From assembly GCA_903898675.1 (NCBI GenBank), contig CAIUGM010000027.1:62001-126000 (forward strand): DNA of 64,000 nucleotides, given 5' to 3'. The number at the start of each line of letters is the position of its first letter. Position 1 is the first letter of the stretch. The notes beneath the pieces were generated by a model. It was not told the DNA's origin, searched no databases, and worked only from the letters and a program-made list of their open reading frames with translations. This document shows positions 1 to 9,341 of this stretch, piece by piece. The translations under genes and the position numbers were made by a program. This DNA is from an uncultured Verrucomicrobiota bacterium. Lineage in GTDB: Bacteria > Verrucomicrobiota > Verrucomicrobiia > Opitutales > Opitutaceae.

Positions 1-3000
1 TACCTCTACGCCACCTCCAGCCCCGGTCGCTCGCTCGTGGTGGTGCGCTTCCTCGTCGGTTCCGACCTGGAGCAGAGCCTGGTCCGGCTCAACCAGAAGC
101 TGCAGGCCAACTACGACCGCATTCCGCCCGGCGTCAGCGCCCCGCTGATCAAGCCGCGCACGATCGACGACGTGCCAATCCTGGCGGTCACGCTCCACAG
201 CCGGACCGTCGACCATTTCACGCTGCGCCGGCTCGCCGCGCAGCTCGATGACGCGGTGAAGGCGCTGCCCGGGGTCGCCGAAACCAACCTGATCGGCGGC
301 GTCCGCCGCCAGCTCCGCGTGCAGGTGGACCCGGTTAAGCTCGCCTCCCGCCTGCTCACGCTCGATGACTTGGGCGCCGCCTTGCGGGCCGCCAATGCCC
401 GCAGTCAGGACGGCGCGATCGCCTCGGCCAACCGCGATTTGCTGATCGAGACCGGTGGGTATTTCCGCGACGCGACCGACGCGGCGGCGCTCGTGCTCGG
501 GACCTGGCAATCGCGCCCGATCTACCTGCGCGACGTAGCCACCGTGACCGACGGTCCGGCTGAGCCGTCCGACTACGTGCTGTTCGGCCCCGGGCCGTCG
601 GCGACGGCAATCGCGCGCGGCGACGAGGCCGCCGTGACCCTGAGTGTGGCCAAGCGCCCGGGCACCAATGCCGTGACGGTCGTGCGCGCCGTCCGTGACA
701 CGGTTGACCGTCTTCGCGGTGTGCTGCTACCCGCGACCGTCGAGGTTTCCTTCACCCGGGATTACGGTGCTACCGCCGGGGAAAAATCCAACGAGTTGCT
801 GCTACATATGGGTATTGCGGTCTTTGGAGTCGCACTGCTCATCCTATGCTTCCTCGGCTGGCGCGAGTCCCTGGTCGTGCTGCTGGCGATCCCCGTGACC
901 CTGGGTCTCACGCTGCTGGTTTTCTATCTCTATGGGTATACGCTAAACCGGATCACGCTCTTCGCCCTGATCTTCTCGATCGGTATTTTGGTCGATGATG
1001 CCATCGTCGTGGTGGAAAACATTGTCCGCCACCAGCGCCTGCCCTCTGTCCGCGGCCGTAACCTCCATCAGATCGCCGTCGAGGCCGTCAGCGAAGTTGG
1101 CAACCCGACCGTCCTGGCCACGTGGGCGGTCATTGCCGCCGTGTTGCCGATGGCCTTTGTCGGCGGCCTCATGGGACCCTACATGCGCCCGATTCCCGTC
1201 GGCGCGAGTGCGGCGATGCTTTTTTCCCTCGTCGTGGCTTTCACGGTCACGCCCTGGGCCGCGGTCCGCATACTCCGCCGGCATCTACCCGGTTCCAATG
1301 CCGTCGGGCCGGCCGCCGCCGGCCACGACGCCGCGCCGGATGACTTCTTCACGCGGCTCTATCACCGCCTCATGGACCCGATGATCACACGGGCCAGCTG
1401 GCGCTGGACCTTCCTCGCCGTTGTCGCCGGCCTGCTGCTCGCCGCCTGCGCGCTAGTTGGTTTCGGCCTCGTGCAGGTGAAGATGCTGCCCTTCGACAAC
1501 AAGTCGGAGTTCCAAGTCATGTTGAAAATGCCCGAGGGCACGACGCTGGAGGAGACCACCCGCGTCGCACGGGAACTGGCCGCCGCCGTGCGGACCGAGC
1601 CCGAGGTGCTCGACTACCAGATCTACGCCGGGACGGCGTCGCCGTTCAATTTCAACGGCCTCGTCCGCCATTACTTCCTGCGGCGCGGGGCCAACCTGGC
1701 GGACCTGCAGGTGAACCTGCGGCCCAAGTCCGAGCGCGCGGCACAGAGCCACGCCATCGTGGTCCGCGTGCGCCCGCGACTCGCGGCGATCGCCGCCCGG
1801 TATGGGGCAGCCATCGCAGTCGCCGAGGTTCCGCCCGGACCACCAGTGCTGCAGACGCTCGTGGCCGAAATCTACGGCCCCAGCGGCAGGGCGCGGCTGG
1901 CCCTGGCGGCGCGGGTGAAGAAAATTTTCGAGACGGCGACCGGGGTTGTTGACGTCGACTGGTATGTCGAGGCCCGGCAGCCGACCGTTCATCTCCGGAT
2001 CGACCGCACCAAGGCTGCGCTGCACGGCATTAGCGTTGATACTATCGCCCGCACCATCCGCACCGCGGTGGGCGGCGCCCGGGTCGATTTGTTGCACCAG
2101 CCGCTCGAGCGCGAGGACGTGGAGATTGTGCTGGAACTGCCCCGCTCCTTGCGCAGCCGGCCCGAGGACCTGCTCGCCCTGCAGCTTCGCTCCGATCACG
2201 ACGACATCATCCGCGCCGGTGACCGCCCTTTGGTGCCGCTCGGCGAACTAGTCACGCTCGAGCCCACCAGCGGCGAGCAGAATCTCTACCGCAAGAACCT
2301 CCGGCCGGTCATCTACATCACCGGTGATGTGGCCGGGCGGGTCGCGAGCCCGGCTTATGCGCTGTTCGCCATGAACCGCGAATTCGCGAAGCTCGACGGC
2401 CGTGAGTTCGGCGGGACGCGGGAACGCATCGCGTTGTTCAACGCCAGCCAGCCGGACAGCGAACTCGAGCCGGCCGTCAAGTGGGACGGCGAGTGGCACG
2501 TCACGCTCGAGGTCTTTCGTGACCTGGGCCTGGCTTTCGGTGCGGTGTGCATCCTGATCTACATGCTGCTGGTGGGCTGGTTCAAAAACTATGTGACGCC
2601 GTTCATCATCATGGTGGTCATCCCACTTTCGCTGATCGGCATTCTGCCGGCCCATGCGCTCATGGGCGCCTTCTTCACTGCCACCTCGATGATCGGTTTC
2701 ATGGCCGGCGCCGGCATCGTGGTCCGGAACTCGATCATCTTGGTGGACTTCATCGAGCTGCGCCGGGCGCAGGGCCAGCCGCTCGCCACCGCCGTGGTGG
2801 AAGCCGGGGCCGTGCGCTTCCGTCCGATGTTGCTGACCGCGCTCGCGGTGATCGTCGGCGCGTCCGTGATTCTCGCGGATCCCATTTTCCAGGGCCTGGC
2901 TCTTTCGCTGATGGCCGGCGAAGTGGCCTCGCTCCTGATCAGCCGTTTCGCCGTGCCGGTCTTGTACTTCATGGTCTTCCAGCGATCCGGCGGCGTTGCC

Positions 3001-3018
3001 GCCGCACGGACCGCATGA
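1..3018 (+). CDS. RND-family efflux permease subunit (3' part, 5' end outside window)
   Basis: The reading frame is open from base 1, so the true start lies upstream and the pore-domain beginning is missing. It encodes an inner-membrane proton-driven RND pump of the AcrB/HAE1 type, which exports drugs or other amphiphiles with a periplasmic adaptor and an outer-membrane channel. Visible family features are the TM4 motif [17 protein letters not shown] with the paired Asp residues of proton relay, two membrane blocks separated by large periplasmic loops, and a C-terminal helix bundle ([20 protein letters not shown]). The adaptor gene is not downstream, so it is presumably upstream. Substrate cannot be told from sequence. 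It ends 51 bases before a small DUF2892 gene. Confidence 0.93.
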   Translation, partial: YLYATSSPGRSLVVVRFLVGSDLEQSLVRLNQKLQANYDRIPPGVSAPLIKPRTIDDVPILAVTLHSRTVDHFTLRRLAAQLDDAVKALPGVAETNLIGGVRRQLRVQVDPVKLASRLLTLDDLGAALRAANARSQDGAIASANRDLLIETGGYFRDATDAAALVLGTWQSRPIYLRDVATVTDGPAEPSDYVLFGPGPSATAIARGDEAAVTLSVAKRPGTNAVTVVRAVRDTVDRLRGVLLPATVEVSFTRDYGATAGEKSNELLLHMGIAVFGVALLILCFLGWRESLVVLLAIPVTLGLTLLVFYLYGYTLNRITLFALIFSIGILVDDAIVVVENIVRHQRLPSVRGRNLHQIAVEAVSEVGNPTVLATWAVIAAVLPMAFVGGLMGPYMRPIPVGASAAMLFSLVVAFTVTPWAAVRILRRHLPGSNAVGPAAAGHDAAPDDFFTRLYHRLMDPMITRASWRWTFLAVVAGLLLAACALVGFGLVQVKMLPFDNKSEFQVMLKMPEGTTLEETTRVARELAAAVRTEPEVLDYQIYAGTASPFNFNGLVRHYFLRRGANLADLQVNLRPKSERAAQSHAIVVRVRPRLAAIAARYGAAIAVAEVPPGPPVLQTLVAEIYGPSGRARLALAARVKKIFETATGVVDVDWYVEARQPTVHLRIDRTKAALHGISVDTIARTIRTAVGGARVDLLHQPLEREDVEIVLELPRSLRSRPEDLLALQLRSDHDDIIRAGDRPLVPLGELVTLEPTSGEQNLYRKNLRPVIYITGDVAGRVASPAYALFAMNREFAKLDGREFGGTRERIALFNASQPDSELEPAVKWDGEWHVTLEVFRDLGLAFGAVCILIYMLLVGWFKNYVTPFIIMVVIPLSLIGILPAHALMGAFFTATSMIGFMAGAGIVVRNSIILVDFIELRRAQGQPLATAVVEAGAVRFRPMLLTALAVIVGASVILADPIFQGLALSLMAGEVASLLISRFAVPVLYFMVFQRSGGVAAARTA

Positions 3019-3069
3019 AACCGGCCAGCCCATTTCCACCCCGCAAATAAATCCAACCCAACCCATCCC

Positions 3070-3264
3070 ATGAAAGCCAATATTGGACCCCTCGATCGGG
3101 CCATCCGCATCACTGCCGGCCTCGCCCTGCTCGGCGCCGGTTACTATTTTAAAAGCTGGTGGGGCCTGATCGGCATCGTCCCGCTGCTAACCGCGGTCTT
3201 CCGGTTCTGTCCGGCCTATGTGCCCATGGGGCTGAGCAGCTGCCCGCGGCCCGACGAAAAGTAG
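3070..3264 (+). CDS. DUF2892 (YgaP C-terminal-like) small membrane protein
   Basis: A 64-residue protein starting MKANIGPLDRAIRI, with two short hydrophobic segments (about residues 14-27 and 30-42) and a conserved CP pair (FRFCPAYVPMGLSSCP). This is the DUF2892 fold that forms the membrane part of YgaP-type rhodaneses. Its biochemical role is unknown. The next-but-one gene encodes an exported rhodanese, so the two halves of a YgaP-like protein appear as separate genes here, with a haem protein between them. No clear Shine-Dalgarno sequence precedes the ATG. Confidence 0.85.
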   Translation: MKANIGPLDRAIRITAGLALLGAGYYFKSWWGLIGIVPLLTAVFRFCPAYVPMGLSSCPRPDEK

Positions 3265-3363
3265 CCGCCCGACCGCCTCGCGGCGCCGCATTCTTTGCTG
3301 CGCATCGATTGTCATTGCCCGAGCTCCGATGACTTGCCGGCGGGCCGGGTGTATAGTCGGGTC

Positions 3364-4074
3364 ATGAAAACGGGGCTCTTGCTCGGGATGCTCGTCGGCG
3401 GATCACTCGCCTGTTTGGCGGCGGATCTGGCCCAGCCGGTTGAACCGGTCGCCACTTGGATCGATCCGGATGATCCCTCGGTCGCCGCGATCCGCCAGAC
3501 GGGCGAAAGCCTGATCGACCGGGTCGGCTACATGATGATCTACGAGGTCGAGCGCACGGTAGCCGACAAGGGCCTGGCCAAGGCGATCGAGGTGGTGCAC
3601 CTCAAGGACCTGTCGCTGCCCAAACCGCAACCCGGCCAGCCGCGCGTCACCGCCATCCGGCGCACCAGCCTGCATCTCCGGAACCCGGCCAATCATCCTG
3701 ATTCCCCGGATCGCGCCGCCCTCAGCGTGATCGACTCGGCCCTGCGGGGTGGCAACGACGTGCCGGCGGTGCTGGTGCAGAAGGTCGAGAATCCCGGTGC
3801 CCCCGCGGAGTGGCGCGTGTACCGGCCCATCACCACCATGCCGCTCTGCGTCAAATGCCACGGCCCGGTGGAAGACCTTGCCGCCGACGTCCGGACTCAG
3901 CTCGCCTTGAAATACCCCAACGACCGCGCCACCGGTTACACGGCCTTTCAGTGGCGCGGCCTGATCCGTATCTCCATGACCGCGCCCGAACCGGCGGTCG
4001 CACCGCCCGCCAAACAAGCCGGACCGGCCGGCGGGCTTGCCCCGGTAAACCAACCCGCCAAGCTCCGCCCATGA
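3364..4074 (+). CDS. exported c-type haem protein (DUF3365/Tll0287-like)
   Basis: The ATG at 3364 is chosen because it begins a signal peptide (MKTGLLLGMLVGGSLACLAA); an upstream extension to 3295 has no such logic. The mature protein, about 215 residues, carries one CxxCH haem motif (C162, C165, H166) followed by a segment (ATGYTAFQWRGLIRISM) typical of DUF3365/Tll0287-like periplasmic haem sensors or electron carriers. The tail is Pro/Ala rich. Its stop overlaps the rhodanese start (ATGA), so the two are almost certainly co-transcribed. The haem partner and electron route are not visible in the sequence. Confidence 0.85.
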   Translation: MKTGLLLGMLVGGSLACLAADLAQPVEPVATWIDPDDPSVAAIRQTGESLIDRVGYMMIYEVERTVADKGLAKAIEVVHLKDLSLPKPQPGQPRVTAIRRTSLHLRNPANHPDSPDRAALSVIDSALRGGNDVPAVLVQKVENPGAPAEWRVYRPITTMPLCVKCHGPVEDLAADVRTQLALKYPNDRATGYTAFQWRGLIRISMTAPEPAVAPPAKQAGPAGGLAPVNQPAKLRP

Positions 4075-4484
4075 CCCCAAACTTCCTGCGCCGCCTGCTC
4101 CCGCTGTTTCTTTTTTCCGCCGCCGCCGTCAGCGCGGCTGACGTCGCCAAGATCACCCCGAAGGACGCCGCCGCCCGGGTCGCGGCCAACACGGCCGTGC
4201 TCGTCGATGTGCGCGAGCCGGCGGAATGGGCCGAGACCGGCGTCGCGGCTTCCGCCGTGCTGCTCCCGAAAAGCGATTTCGACGGGACGCAGAAACTCTG
4301 GACGGAGTTTCTCGCCAAAAACAGCGGCAAGGAAGTGATCCTGTACTGCCGCTCGGGCAAGCGCGCCGGCATCCTCGGCGCCGCCCTCGCCGCCAAGGGA
4401 CTCAAGGTCGCCAACGCCGGCGGTTTTGCGGACTGGGCGGCTGCGGGTCTGCCGACGCGCAAGGTCGAGGCCGCGAAGCCCTGA
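4071..4484 (+). CDS. exported single-domain rhodanese
   Basis: A 137-residue protein with an N-terminal signal peptide ending near SAAAVSAAD (residues 15-24), so it acts in the periplasm. The rhodanese fold is recognisable from LVDVREPAEWAETGV and from the active-site loop LYCRSGKRAG with the persulfide-forming Cys93. It would transfer sulfane sulfur or reduce thiols. The start overlaps the preceding haem-protein stop by 4 bases. With the DUF2892 and haem genes it forms a compact set that suggests periplasmic sulfur or redox chemistry; that link is inference. Confidence 0.9.
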   Translation: MTPNFLRRLLPLFLFSAAAVSAADVAKITPKDAAARVAANTAVLVDVREPAEWAETGVAASAVLLPKSDFDGTQKLWTEFLAKNSGKEVILYCRSGKRAGILGAALAAKGLKVANAGGFADWAAAGLPTRKVEAAKP

Positions 4485-4553
4485 GCCGGGAGTTCAGCGA
4501 CGGACAGATTTCTGGCGGCTGAATTTCTGAAGCTCGTCCGGAGGCCGCGTTGG

Positions 4554-5753
4554 TTACTCCGGCTTCGCGCCCGCCGTCACCCACGCGGCGATGACCGCGC
4601 GTTCCTGCTCCGTGATCTGGGTAACGTTGCCCAGCGGCATGATGCGGGTGACCACGACCTGTTGGTAAACCCGCGGGGCGTTCAGCAAAAGATCCTGCGG
4701 GGTGTGGAGCAACACCCCGGCCGGCGGCTGGGTGACGCCCGGGTAGGTGGGCTGCGGCGAATGGCACACGATGCAGCGCTGACCCACGATGGCGCGGACG
4801 CGGTTGAAATTCACCACGCCCTCGACCGGCGGCAACTGCACGATTTGCGGCCGGGTCCACCAAGCGACGGTCGCGAGCAACACTGCGCCCAGTGCCGGGT
4901 ACTGCCAGGCGTAGACGCCCTTGTGCTTGCGGTTGAAAAAATGGCGGATGGAAACGCCGGCCGCCGCCATGAGCATCAGGATCGCCCAGTTCTGCGGGTG
5001 GCTGTAGGTCGAGGCGTAGTGGTTGCTGATCATGATGAACAGCACCGGCAACGTGAAATAGTTGTTGTGCACGCTCCGCTGCTTGCCGCGCTTGCCGTAA
5101 ACGGGGTTGGGCACCTGCCCGGCGCGCATCGCGTCCACCATCTTTTTCTGGCCGGGGATGATCACGAAAAACACGTTGGCCGCCATGATCGTGCCCATGG
5201 CCGTGCCGACGTGCATGAACATCGCGCGGCCGCCAAGGGTGCGGGACAGCTCCCAGGCCAGCAGCGTCAGCAAACCGAAGACCACGCCCGCCAGCAGTCC
5301 CTCGTGCTTGCCCAGCGGCGAGCGGCAGAGCCCGTCATAGACCAGCCAAGACCCGATCATGCTCGCGGCGCCGATCGCCACGGCCTGCCACGGGGCCAGG
5401 TTCGCGACATTGGGATCCACCATCATCACCTGCGCCTTCAGCCAGTAGACCAAAATGAGCAGCGCCGTGCCCGACAGCCAGGTGGTGTAGGCCTCCCACT
5501 TGAACCAGTGGAGGTTCTGCGGCAGGGTCGCGGGTGCGACCGCATACTTCTGCGGGTTGTAGAACCCGCCGCCGTGCACCGCCCAGAGTTCGCCCGAGAC
5601 GCCCTTCTTCGCGTTGTCCGTGTCCGGGGCGGGTGGCTCGAGAGTGTTGTCGAGCCAGATGAAATAAAATGATGAGCCGATCCAGGCGATGCCGGCGATG
5701 ATGTGCAGCCAGCGCACCAGCATGCTCAGAAATTCCAGGTAGTGGGCCTCCAT
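4554..5753 (-). CDS. PuuD-like (DUF989) membrane protein with C-terminal cytochrome c domain
   Basis: The start at 5753 (MEAHYLEFLSMLVRWLHI) is preferred over one 14 codons upstream because the family begins there. About eight membrane helices with conserved His (RWLHIIAGIAWIGSSFYF; HGGGFYNPQKY; NHYASTYSHP) match urate hydroxylase PuuD, which oxidises urate at the inner membrane. The last 90 residues form a cytochrome c domain with CIVCH. In proteobacteria PuuD sits among purine-catabolism genes; none is seen here, so the substrate assignment is uncertain and it may be a general DUF989 membrane cytochrome. It lies 107 bases beyond prmB on the same strand. Confidence 0.82.
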   Translation of the reverse strand: MEAHYLEFLSMLVRWLHIIAGIAWIGSSFYFIWLDNTLEPPAPDTDNAKKGVSGELWAVHGGGFYNPQKYAVAPATLPQNLHWFKWEAYTTWLSGTALLILVYWLKAQVMMVDPNVANLAPWQAVAIGAASMIGSWLVYDGLCRSPLGKHEGLLAGVVFGLLTLLAWELSRTLGGRAMFMHVGTAMGTIMAANVFFVIIPGQKKMVDAMRAGQVPNPVYGKRGKQRSVHNNYFTLPVLFIMISNHYASTYSHPQNWAILMLMAAAGVSIRHFFNRKHKGVYAWQYPALGAVLLATVAWWTRPQIVQLPPVEGVVNFNRVRAIVGQRCIVCHSPQPTYPGVTQPPAGVLLHTPQDLLLNAPRVYQQVVVTRIMPLGNVTQITEQERAVIAAWVTAGAKPE

Positions 5754-5860
5754 AAGATGTGCGCTGCATGGAAGCAGCGCGCATGCCGGTGGCAACGCCG
5801 ATTGGTCCTATCCGTGACGGAATCGGTCTTTCTGGTTTTGGTTGCGCCGCGATGACGCGG

Positions 5861-6757
5861 TCAACCGCGCCACTTTTTCAGCCGCCCCGCCTGCACGACA
5901 CACACGCAGTCCTCGCCGTCCGCCGTGTGCAGCCAGTGCAGGTCGAGCGCGGGAAAGACGCGGTCCATCGCGGCGCGCAACCCGCCCACCTCCAGCACCA
6001 CGAGGCCGTGGGGTTGCAGCCGGTCCCGCGACTGGCGCAACAGCTTGCGGATGATGTCGAGCCCGTCCGGGCCGCCGTCGAGGGCCAGCTGCGGCTCATT
6101 CTTGAATTCGGCCGGCAGTCCGCGGAGTTCGCGCGTCGGCACGTACGGCGGATTGCTGAGGATCAGGTCGTATCGGGCCGGCGGGACCGCGTCGAGGACG
6201 TCGGAGTGGAACAGCTTCACCCGCTTCGCCAGGCCGTGGGTCGCAACATTGAACTTCGCGACCGCAAGCGCGTCCGGCGAGAGGTCGACCGCGTCGACCT
6301 TCGCGACGGGAAACTGGTGGGCCAGCAAAATGGCCAGGCAGCCCGAACCGGTGCAGACATCGGCGACCCGCTTGACCGGGCGGTCCGGCGGCAGCCAGAG
6401 CGGCAGTTGCTCCGGGATAATTTCCAGGAAATAGGAGCGCGGGATGATGACGCGCTCGTCGACGTAGAACCGGTGTTCGCCCAGCCACGCCTCGCGGGTG
6501 AGGTAGGCCGCCGGCACATGCTCCTCGAGCCGGCGCCGGAAAACCTCCGCCACCCGGGCGGATTCCTCCGCCGTCAGCTTGCGCCGCAGCACGGCCGGCT
6601 TGCTGTCGAGCGGGAGTTCCAGCGTACGCAGCAGCAAGTAGAGCGCCTCGTCGTGGACCGTCGTCGCCACCTGCCCGAGTGCGACCTTGTGCCGGGCGTA
6701 GAGTTTTTCCGCGCGATGCAGCCAGTCGCCGAGCGTTACAGATGACGTCTTGGGCAC
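5861..6757 (-). CDS. prmB: ribosomal protein uL3 N5-glutamine methyltransferase
   Basis: A 298-residue SAM-dependent methyltransferase. The N-terminal half has the PrmB signature AYLTREAWLGEHRFYVDERVIIPRS written in two parts (AYLTREAWLGEHRF, then YVDERVIIPRS), which separates it from the release-factor enzyme PrmC. The SAM site is DVCTGSGCLAI and the catalytic motif that holds the Gln amide is NPPYV. It methylates a Gln of ribosomal protein L3. It is the third gene of a minus-strand run (TPR protein, M50 protease, prmB), 20 bases after the M50 stop. Confidence 0.88.
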   Translation of the reverse strand: MPKTSSVTLGDWLHRAEKLYARHKVALGQVATTVHDEALYLLLRTLELPLDSKPAVLRRKLTAEESARVAEVFRRRLEEHVPAAYLTREAWLGEHRFYVDERVIIPRSYFLEIIPEQLPLWLPPDRPVKRVADVCTGSGCLAILLAHQFPVAKVDAVDLSPDALAVAKFNVATHGLAKRVKLFHSDVLDAVPPARYDLILSNPPYVPTRELRGLPAEFKNEPQLALDGGPDGLDIIRKLLRQSRDRLQPHGLVVLEVGGLRAAMDRVFPALDLHWLHTADGEDCVCVVQAGRLKKWRG

Positions 6758-6777
6758 CTTGGGGAAGGGTTGGCGTG

Positions 6778-7425
6778 TTACGCGATCAAACGGTAGAGGA
6801 ACTCAAAGGGCAAACCCACGAGCCCAAACAAAATACTCATAAGAACTTGAAACGGGCGCAGGTTGACCAGCAGCAGTAGCACAATCCAACCCCACTGTGC
6901 AAAGCGTGCATAAGTTTCTTCGCTCATCCCGAACCAATACATTAGAAACTTCGAACCATCGAGCGGCGGGACAGGGATCAGGTTGAACACAACCAGCGCG
7001 ACATTGAGGGTGAGGATCGTCTGAAATAGAGGCACTATCTGAGGCAGAAAGTGATGCGCCGTGCCCGCGGCGAGAGTCGCTACCAGAGCGATGGCAAAAT
7101 TCATCCCCGGCCCTGCGATCGTCACCAACGCCCGATCCCGCGTACCATTTCGAAAATTGCGCGGATTTGTGTATATCGGCTTGGCCCAGCCGATGACACC
7201 AAAGCTGCCAAAAAAACCTAATGAGCCCAAAAGAGGTATCAGCACGGTACCGACCGGATCAATGTGAACGAGTGGATTTAGCGTCACTCTCCCCTGAGAC
7301 CTTGGGGTATCATCGCCCAGCCGATCGGCCATATAAGCATGGCCCCATTCGTGGAGTGCGAGACTTACAATAATGATGATGACGTTGAGTAACGCCTCTC
7401 GAATAAGAGCCGGATCAAAACTCAT
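6778..7425 (-). CDS. site-2 protease family (M50) membrane metalloprotease
   Basis: A 215-residue polytopic protein of the minimal M50B type. The zinc site HEWGH lies at residues 25-29 in the first hydrophobic segment, and the second metal motif NLIPVPPLDGSKFL provides the Asp. These enzymes cleave membrane-embedded substrates; the target is unknown and no PDZ domain is present. The gene starts 6 bases after the TPR protein stop, so the two are coupled. Its base composition is visibly lower in G+C than both flanking genes, with codons such as AAA, ATA and TTA that neighbours avoid, which suggests separate acquisition. Confidence 0.87.
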   Translation of the reverse strand: MSFDPALIREALLNVIIIIVSLALHEWGHAYMADRLGDDTPRSQGRVTLNPLVHIDPVGTVLIPLLGSLGFFGSFGVIGWAKPIYTNPRNFRNGTRDRALVTIAGPGMNFAIALVATLAAGTAHHFLPQIVPLFQTILTLNVALVVFNLIPVPPLDGSKFLMYWFGMSEETYARFAQWGWIVLLLLVNLRPFQVLMSILFGLVGLPFEFLYRLIA

Positions 7426-7431
7426 GACCGG

Positions 7432-8289
7432 TCACTTCTCGCCCGCTTTGGCTAGTTCGTCCAGCAAAGTCTGCTTTTCCGCCGCCAGCTGCAGGCTGGT
7501 CACGGTGCTGAGAAGGATCTTGGCCTCGTCGGGGCGCTTGAGCTTGAGCAGGACATTCGCCCGCTGCATCCGGACCAGCTGGCGCTGGGTGTCGGTTTGC
7601 GCGCGGTCCTCGAGTTTTTCCCAGGCGGCCAGCGCCTCGGGCCAGCGCGGGACCGCCAGATCGTAGTAGGCCTTGGCGTACCGGTAGGCCGCGGCGAAAT
7701 CCTTGGGCTCCAGGTCGGCCGCGTGCTGGAAAGCCTCGAGCATGACCTGGTCGAGCTTCGCATCCGTGAACTGGCCGGTCTTCACAAATTCACTGCGCCC
7801 CGCGGCCAGGAGTTCCCCCAGGTGGTAATGATACAGCGCCTTCTTGGGATCGAGATCGATGGCGGCCGCGACCCAGGGCATTGCATCCACGGGCCGGCCG
7901 TCCTCCGCCAGATGCACGGCGATCTGGTTCTTCACCTCCGGCATGGTGGGATCGAGCTTGTTCGCCTTGAGCAGCATGATGACCGCCTCCTTGGTCATGC
8001 CGACCTTGCCCAGCAGCATGCCATAGGCCCCGTATCCGAGCGCGTAATCCGGATTCTTCTGGATCAGCACATCGTAGCTTTTCATGACACTTTCCAGCTC
8101 ACCGCGCAGCCAGGCTTCATCCAGATGCTCACCCTCCTTGGCCGCCCGGGAGAAAATGTCCTGCTGGCGCTCCACGATCTCGACCAAAGTCTTTTCCGCC
8201 AGGGTTTCCGCCGGCGCTCTTCCGGCCGCCAAAGCCAGCACACTGGCCCCGATCACCGCCCGGAGAATGGTTCCTCTTACATTGTTCAT
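7432..8289 (-). CDS. exported TPR-repeat protein
   Basis: 285 residues starting MNNVRGTILRAVIGASVLALAAG, a signal peptide ending near APAE. The remainder is helical with several 34-residue TPR-like units (for example YALGYGAYGMLLGKVGMTKEA and DFAAAYRYAKAYYDLAVPRW written as separate blocks). TPR proteins are scaffolds; no catalytic residues are seen. It is the first gene of the minus-strand run that continues with the M50 protease and prmB. A functional link to the protease (substrate presentation) is possible but unproven. Confidence 0.82.
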   Translation of the reverse strand: MNNVRGTILRAVIGASVLALAAGRAPAETLAEKTLVEIVERQQDIFSRAAKEGEHLDEAWLRGELESVMKSYDVLIQKNPDYALGYGAYGMLLGKVGMTKEAVIMLLKANKLDPTMPEVKNQIAVHLAEDGRPVDAMPWVAAAIDLDPKKALYHYHLGELLAAGRSEFVKTGQFTDAKLDQVMLEAFQHAADLEPKDFAAAYRYAKAYYDLAVPRWPEALAAWEKLEDRAQTDTQRQLVRMQRANVLLKLKRPDEAKILLSTVTSLQLAAEKQTLLDELAKAGEK

Positions 8290-8731
8290 GCCGCTACGAC
8301 ACGGTCCCCGCCCATCCGTTCAAGGCTTTACGCCATATCTTATGGCCTCGGGGGTCAGCATTCATACCTCTACCTCCATTCAATTGTAACCCAATTGCGA
8401 CGTGACGGATGGCATGACCCGTGCTACTGTACAGTTCGTCATAGGACGATTGCTTTCGAAGAACTCCCCAAACTGTTCTTTGACTTTGGTTTAATCCGGC
8501 GGCGAGGCCGTCGGGTGGAACCGTGGACTGTGTGCCTCTGTGTAGGGCAGCCCGGACGTGCGTCGCTTTTGCGCCACCGGATCGCCCCCAAAACTAGACT
8601 TTTGCTGTAGATGGACCGTTTACCGGGTCGTCTGCGGCGAAACAGGGTGTTGTCCTGCAGCCATTTCGGCTGGTGGTCGCATCTTGCCTAAACAGAAAAC
8701 AAAACCCCGCTTAACGGCGGGGATTATACCA
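8290..8731. other. 442-base intergenic region, function unassigned
   Basis: No convincing coding frame. The part at about 8320-8490 has lower G+C than the surroundings. It contains a 10-base perfect palindrome ACTGTACAGT near 8428-8437, an AAGAAC / GTTCTT inverted pair around 8457-8480, a small hairpin CAGCC-ATTTC-GGCTG near 8657-8671, and the hairpin at 8705-8722. It separates a minus-strand operon from a plus-strand gene, so it should hold divergent promoters, but I cannot place them with confidence. A small RNA is possible but not demonstrated. Confidence 0.5.
8705..8722 (-). terminator. terminator-like hairpin on the minus strand, adjoining a plus-strand start
   Basis: A perfect 6-bp stem CCCCGC / GCGGGG with a 6-base loop. 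Read on the minus strand it is followed by TTTTGTTTT, so it looks like an intrinsic terminator for minus-strand RNA. It ends only 9 bases before the ATG of the TonB-domain gene. On the plus strand it would be a hairpin just 5' of the start codon and could affect ribosome access instead. Confidence 0.5.
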
Positions 8732-9130
8732 ATGAACACAAAGTCCAAAATCGCCCTCAGCCTCGGTCTGCTCCTGGCTCCTCTCGCCTTACTGGCGAAG
8801 TCTCCGGAAGCGGAATATGTTGAGTCCTACCATGGTCGCACGGACATTCCGGTCCCAGTCTCGGTCGTTATGCCCGAGGTCGCTGGCCGGTTTGCCGGCA
8901 AGCAGGTAGTGCTCGAGTTCGTCGTTGATACGGCGGGCAAGCCGACGTCCATCACGTCGACCTCGCCCGGCGTTGATGCCGAGCTCCTGGCTTCAGTGCA
9001 AACCGCCGTTGCGCAGTGGCATTTCGCCCCCGCGCTCGTCGACGGCAAGCCTGTCGCCCGCAAAGTGGTGCTGCCCGTGAATATTGTCGATGAGATCGGC
9101 AATTCCTCGCGCTTCGTGGCACTGAACTAA
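8732..9130 (+). CDS. small exported TonB C-terminal-domain protein
   Basis: 132 residues; start taken at the ATG giving a signal peptide (MNTKSKIALSLGLLLAPLALLA, split here as MNTKSKIALSLG then LLLAPLALLA). After cleavage only a TonB C-terminal-like domain remains (VVLEFVVDTAGKPTSITSTS, AVAQWHFAPALVDGKPVARK). There is no Pro-rich spacer and no obvious retained N-terminal anchor, so it is not a complete TonB energy transducer. A similar domain occurs twice in the protein at 18578-19291. Function unknown. A strong terminator follows. Confidence 0.8.
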   Translation: MNTKSKIALSLGLLLAPLALLAKSPEAEYVESYHGRTDIPVPVSVVMPEVAGRFAGKQVVLEFVVDTAGKPTSITSTSPGVDAELLASVQTAVAQWHFAPALVDGKPVARKVVLPVNIVDEIGNSSRFVALN

Positions 9131-9144
9131 AAAAGAAACCAACC

Positions 9145-9178
9145 AAGGCCGTCCCCTGCGCAAGCGGGGGGCGGCCTT
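9145..9178 (+). terminator. intrinsic terminator after the TonB-domain gene
   Basis: A long stem AAGGCCG...CGGCCTT with a nearly paired GC-rich interior and a small loop, beginning 14 bases after the stop codon at 9130. The sequence after it is only moderately T-rich (GTCATTTT), while the minus-strand side has TTTCTTTTTT, so it may work in both directions. It separates the gene from the his leader. Confidence 0.75.
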
Positions 9179-9341
9179 GTCATTTTCACCCGACGCCACC
9201 CGGTGGCGCGGGGATCTTCCGCGCTCACGGCAGTTCCGGGCCGGCCGTTATGACACATCGACTTGCGCACGGCGCCCGCCGCTACCATAGAAAAATACTT
9301 GCGCCGCACCGCGCCGGACGCCATCAAACGCCTTCGATCCC

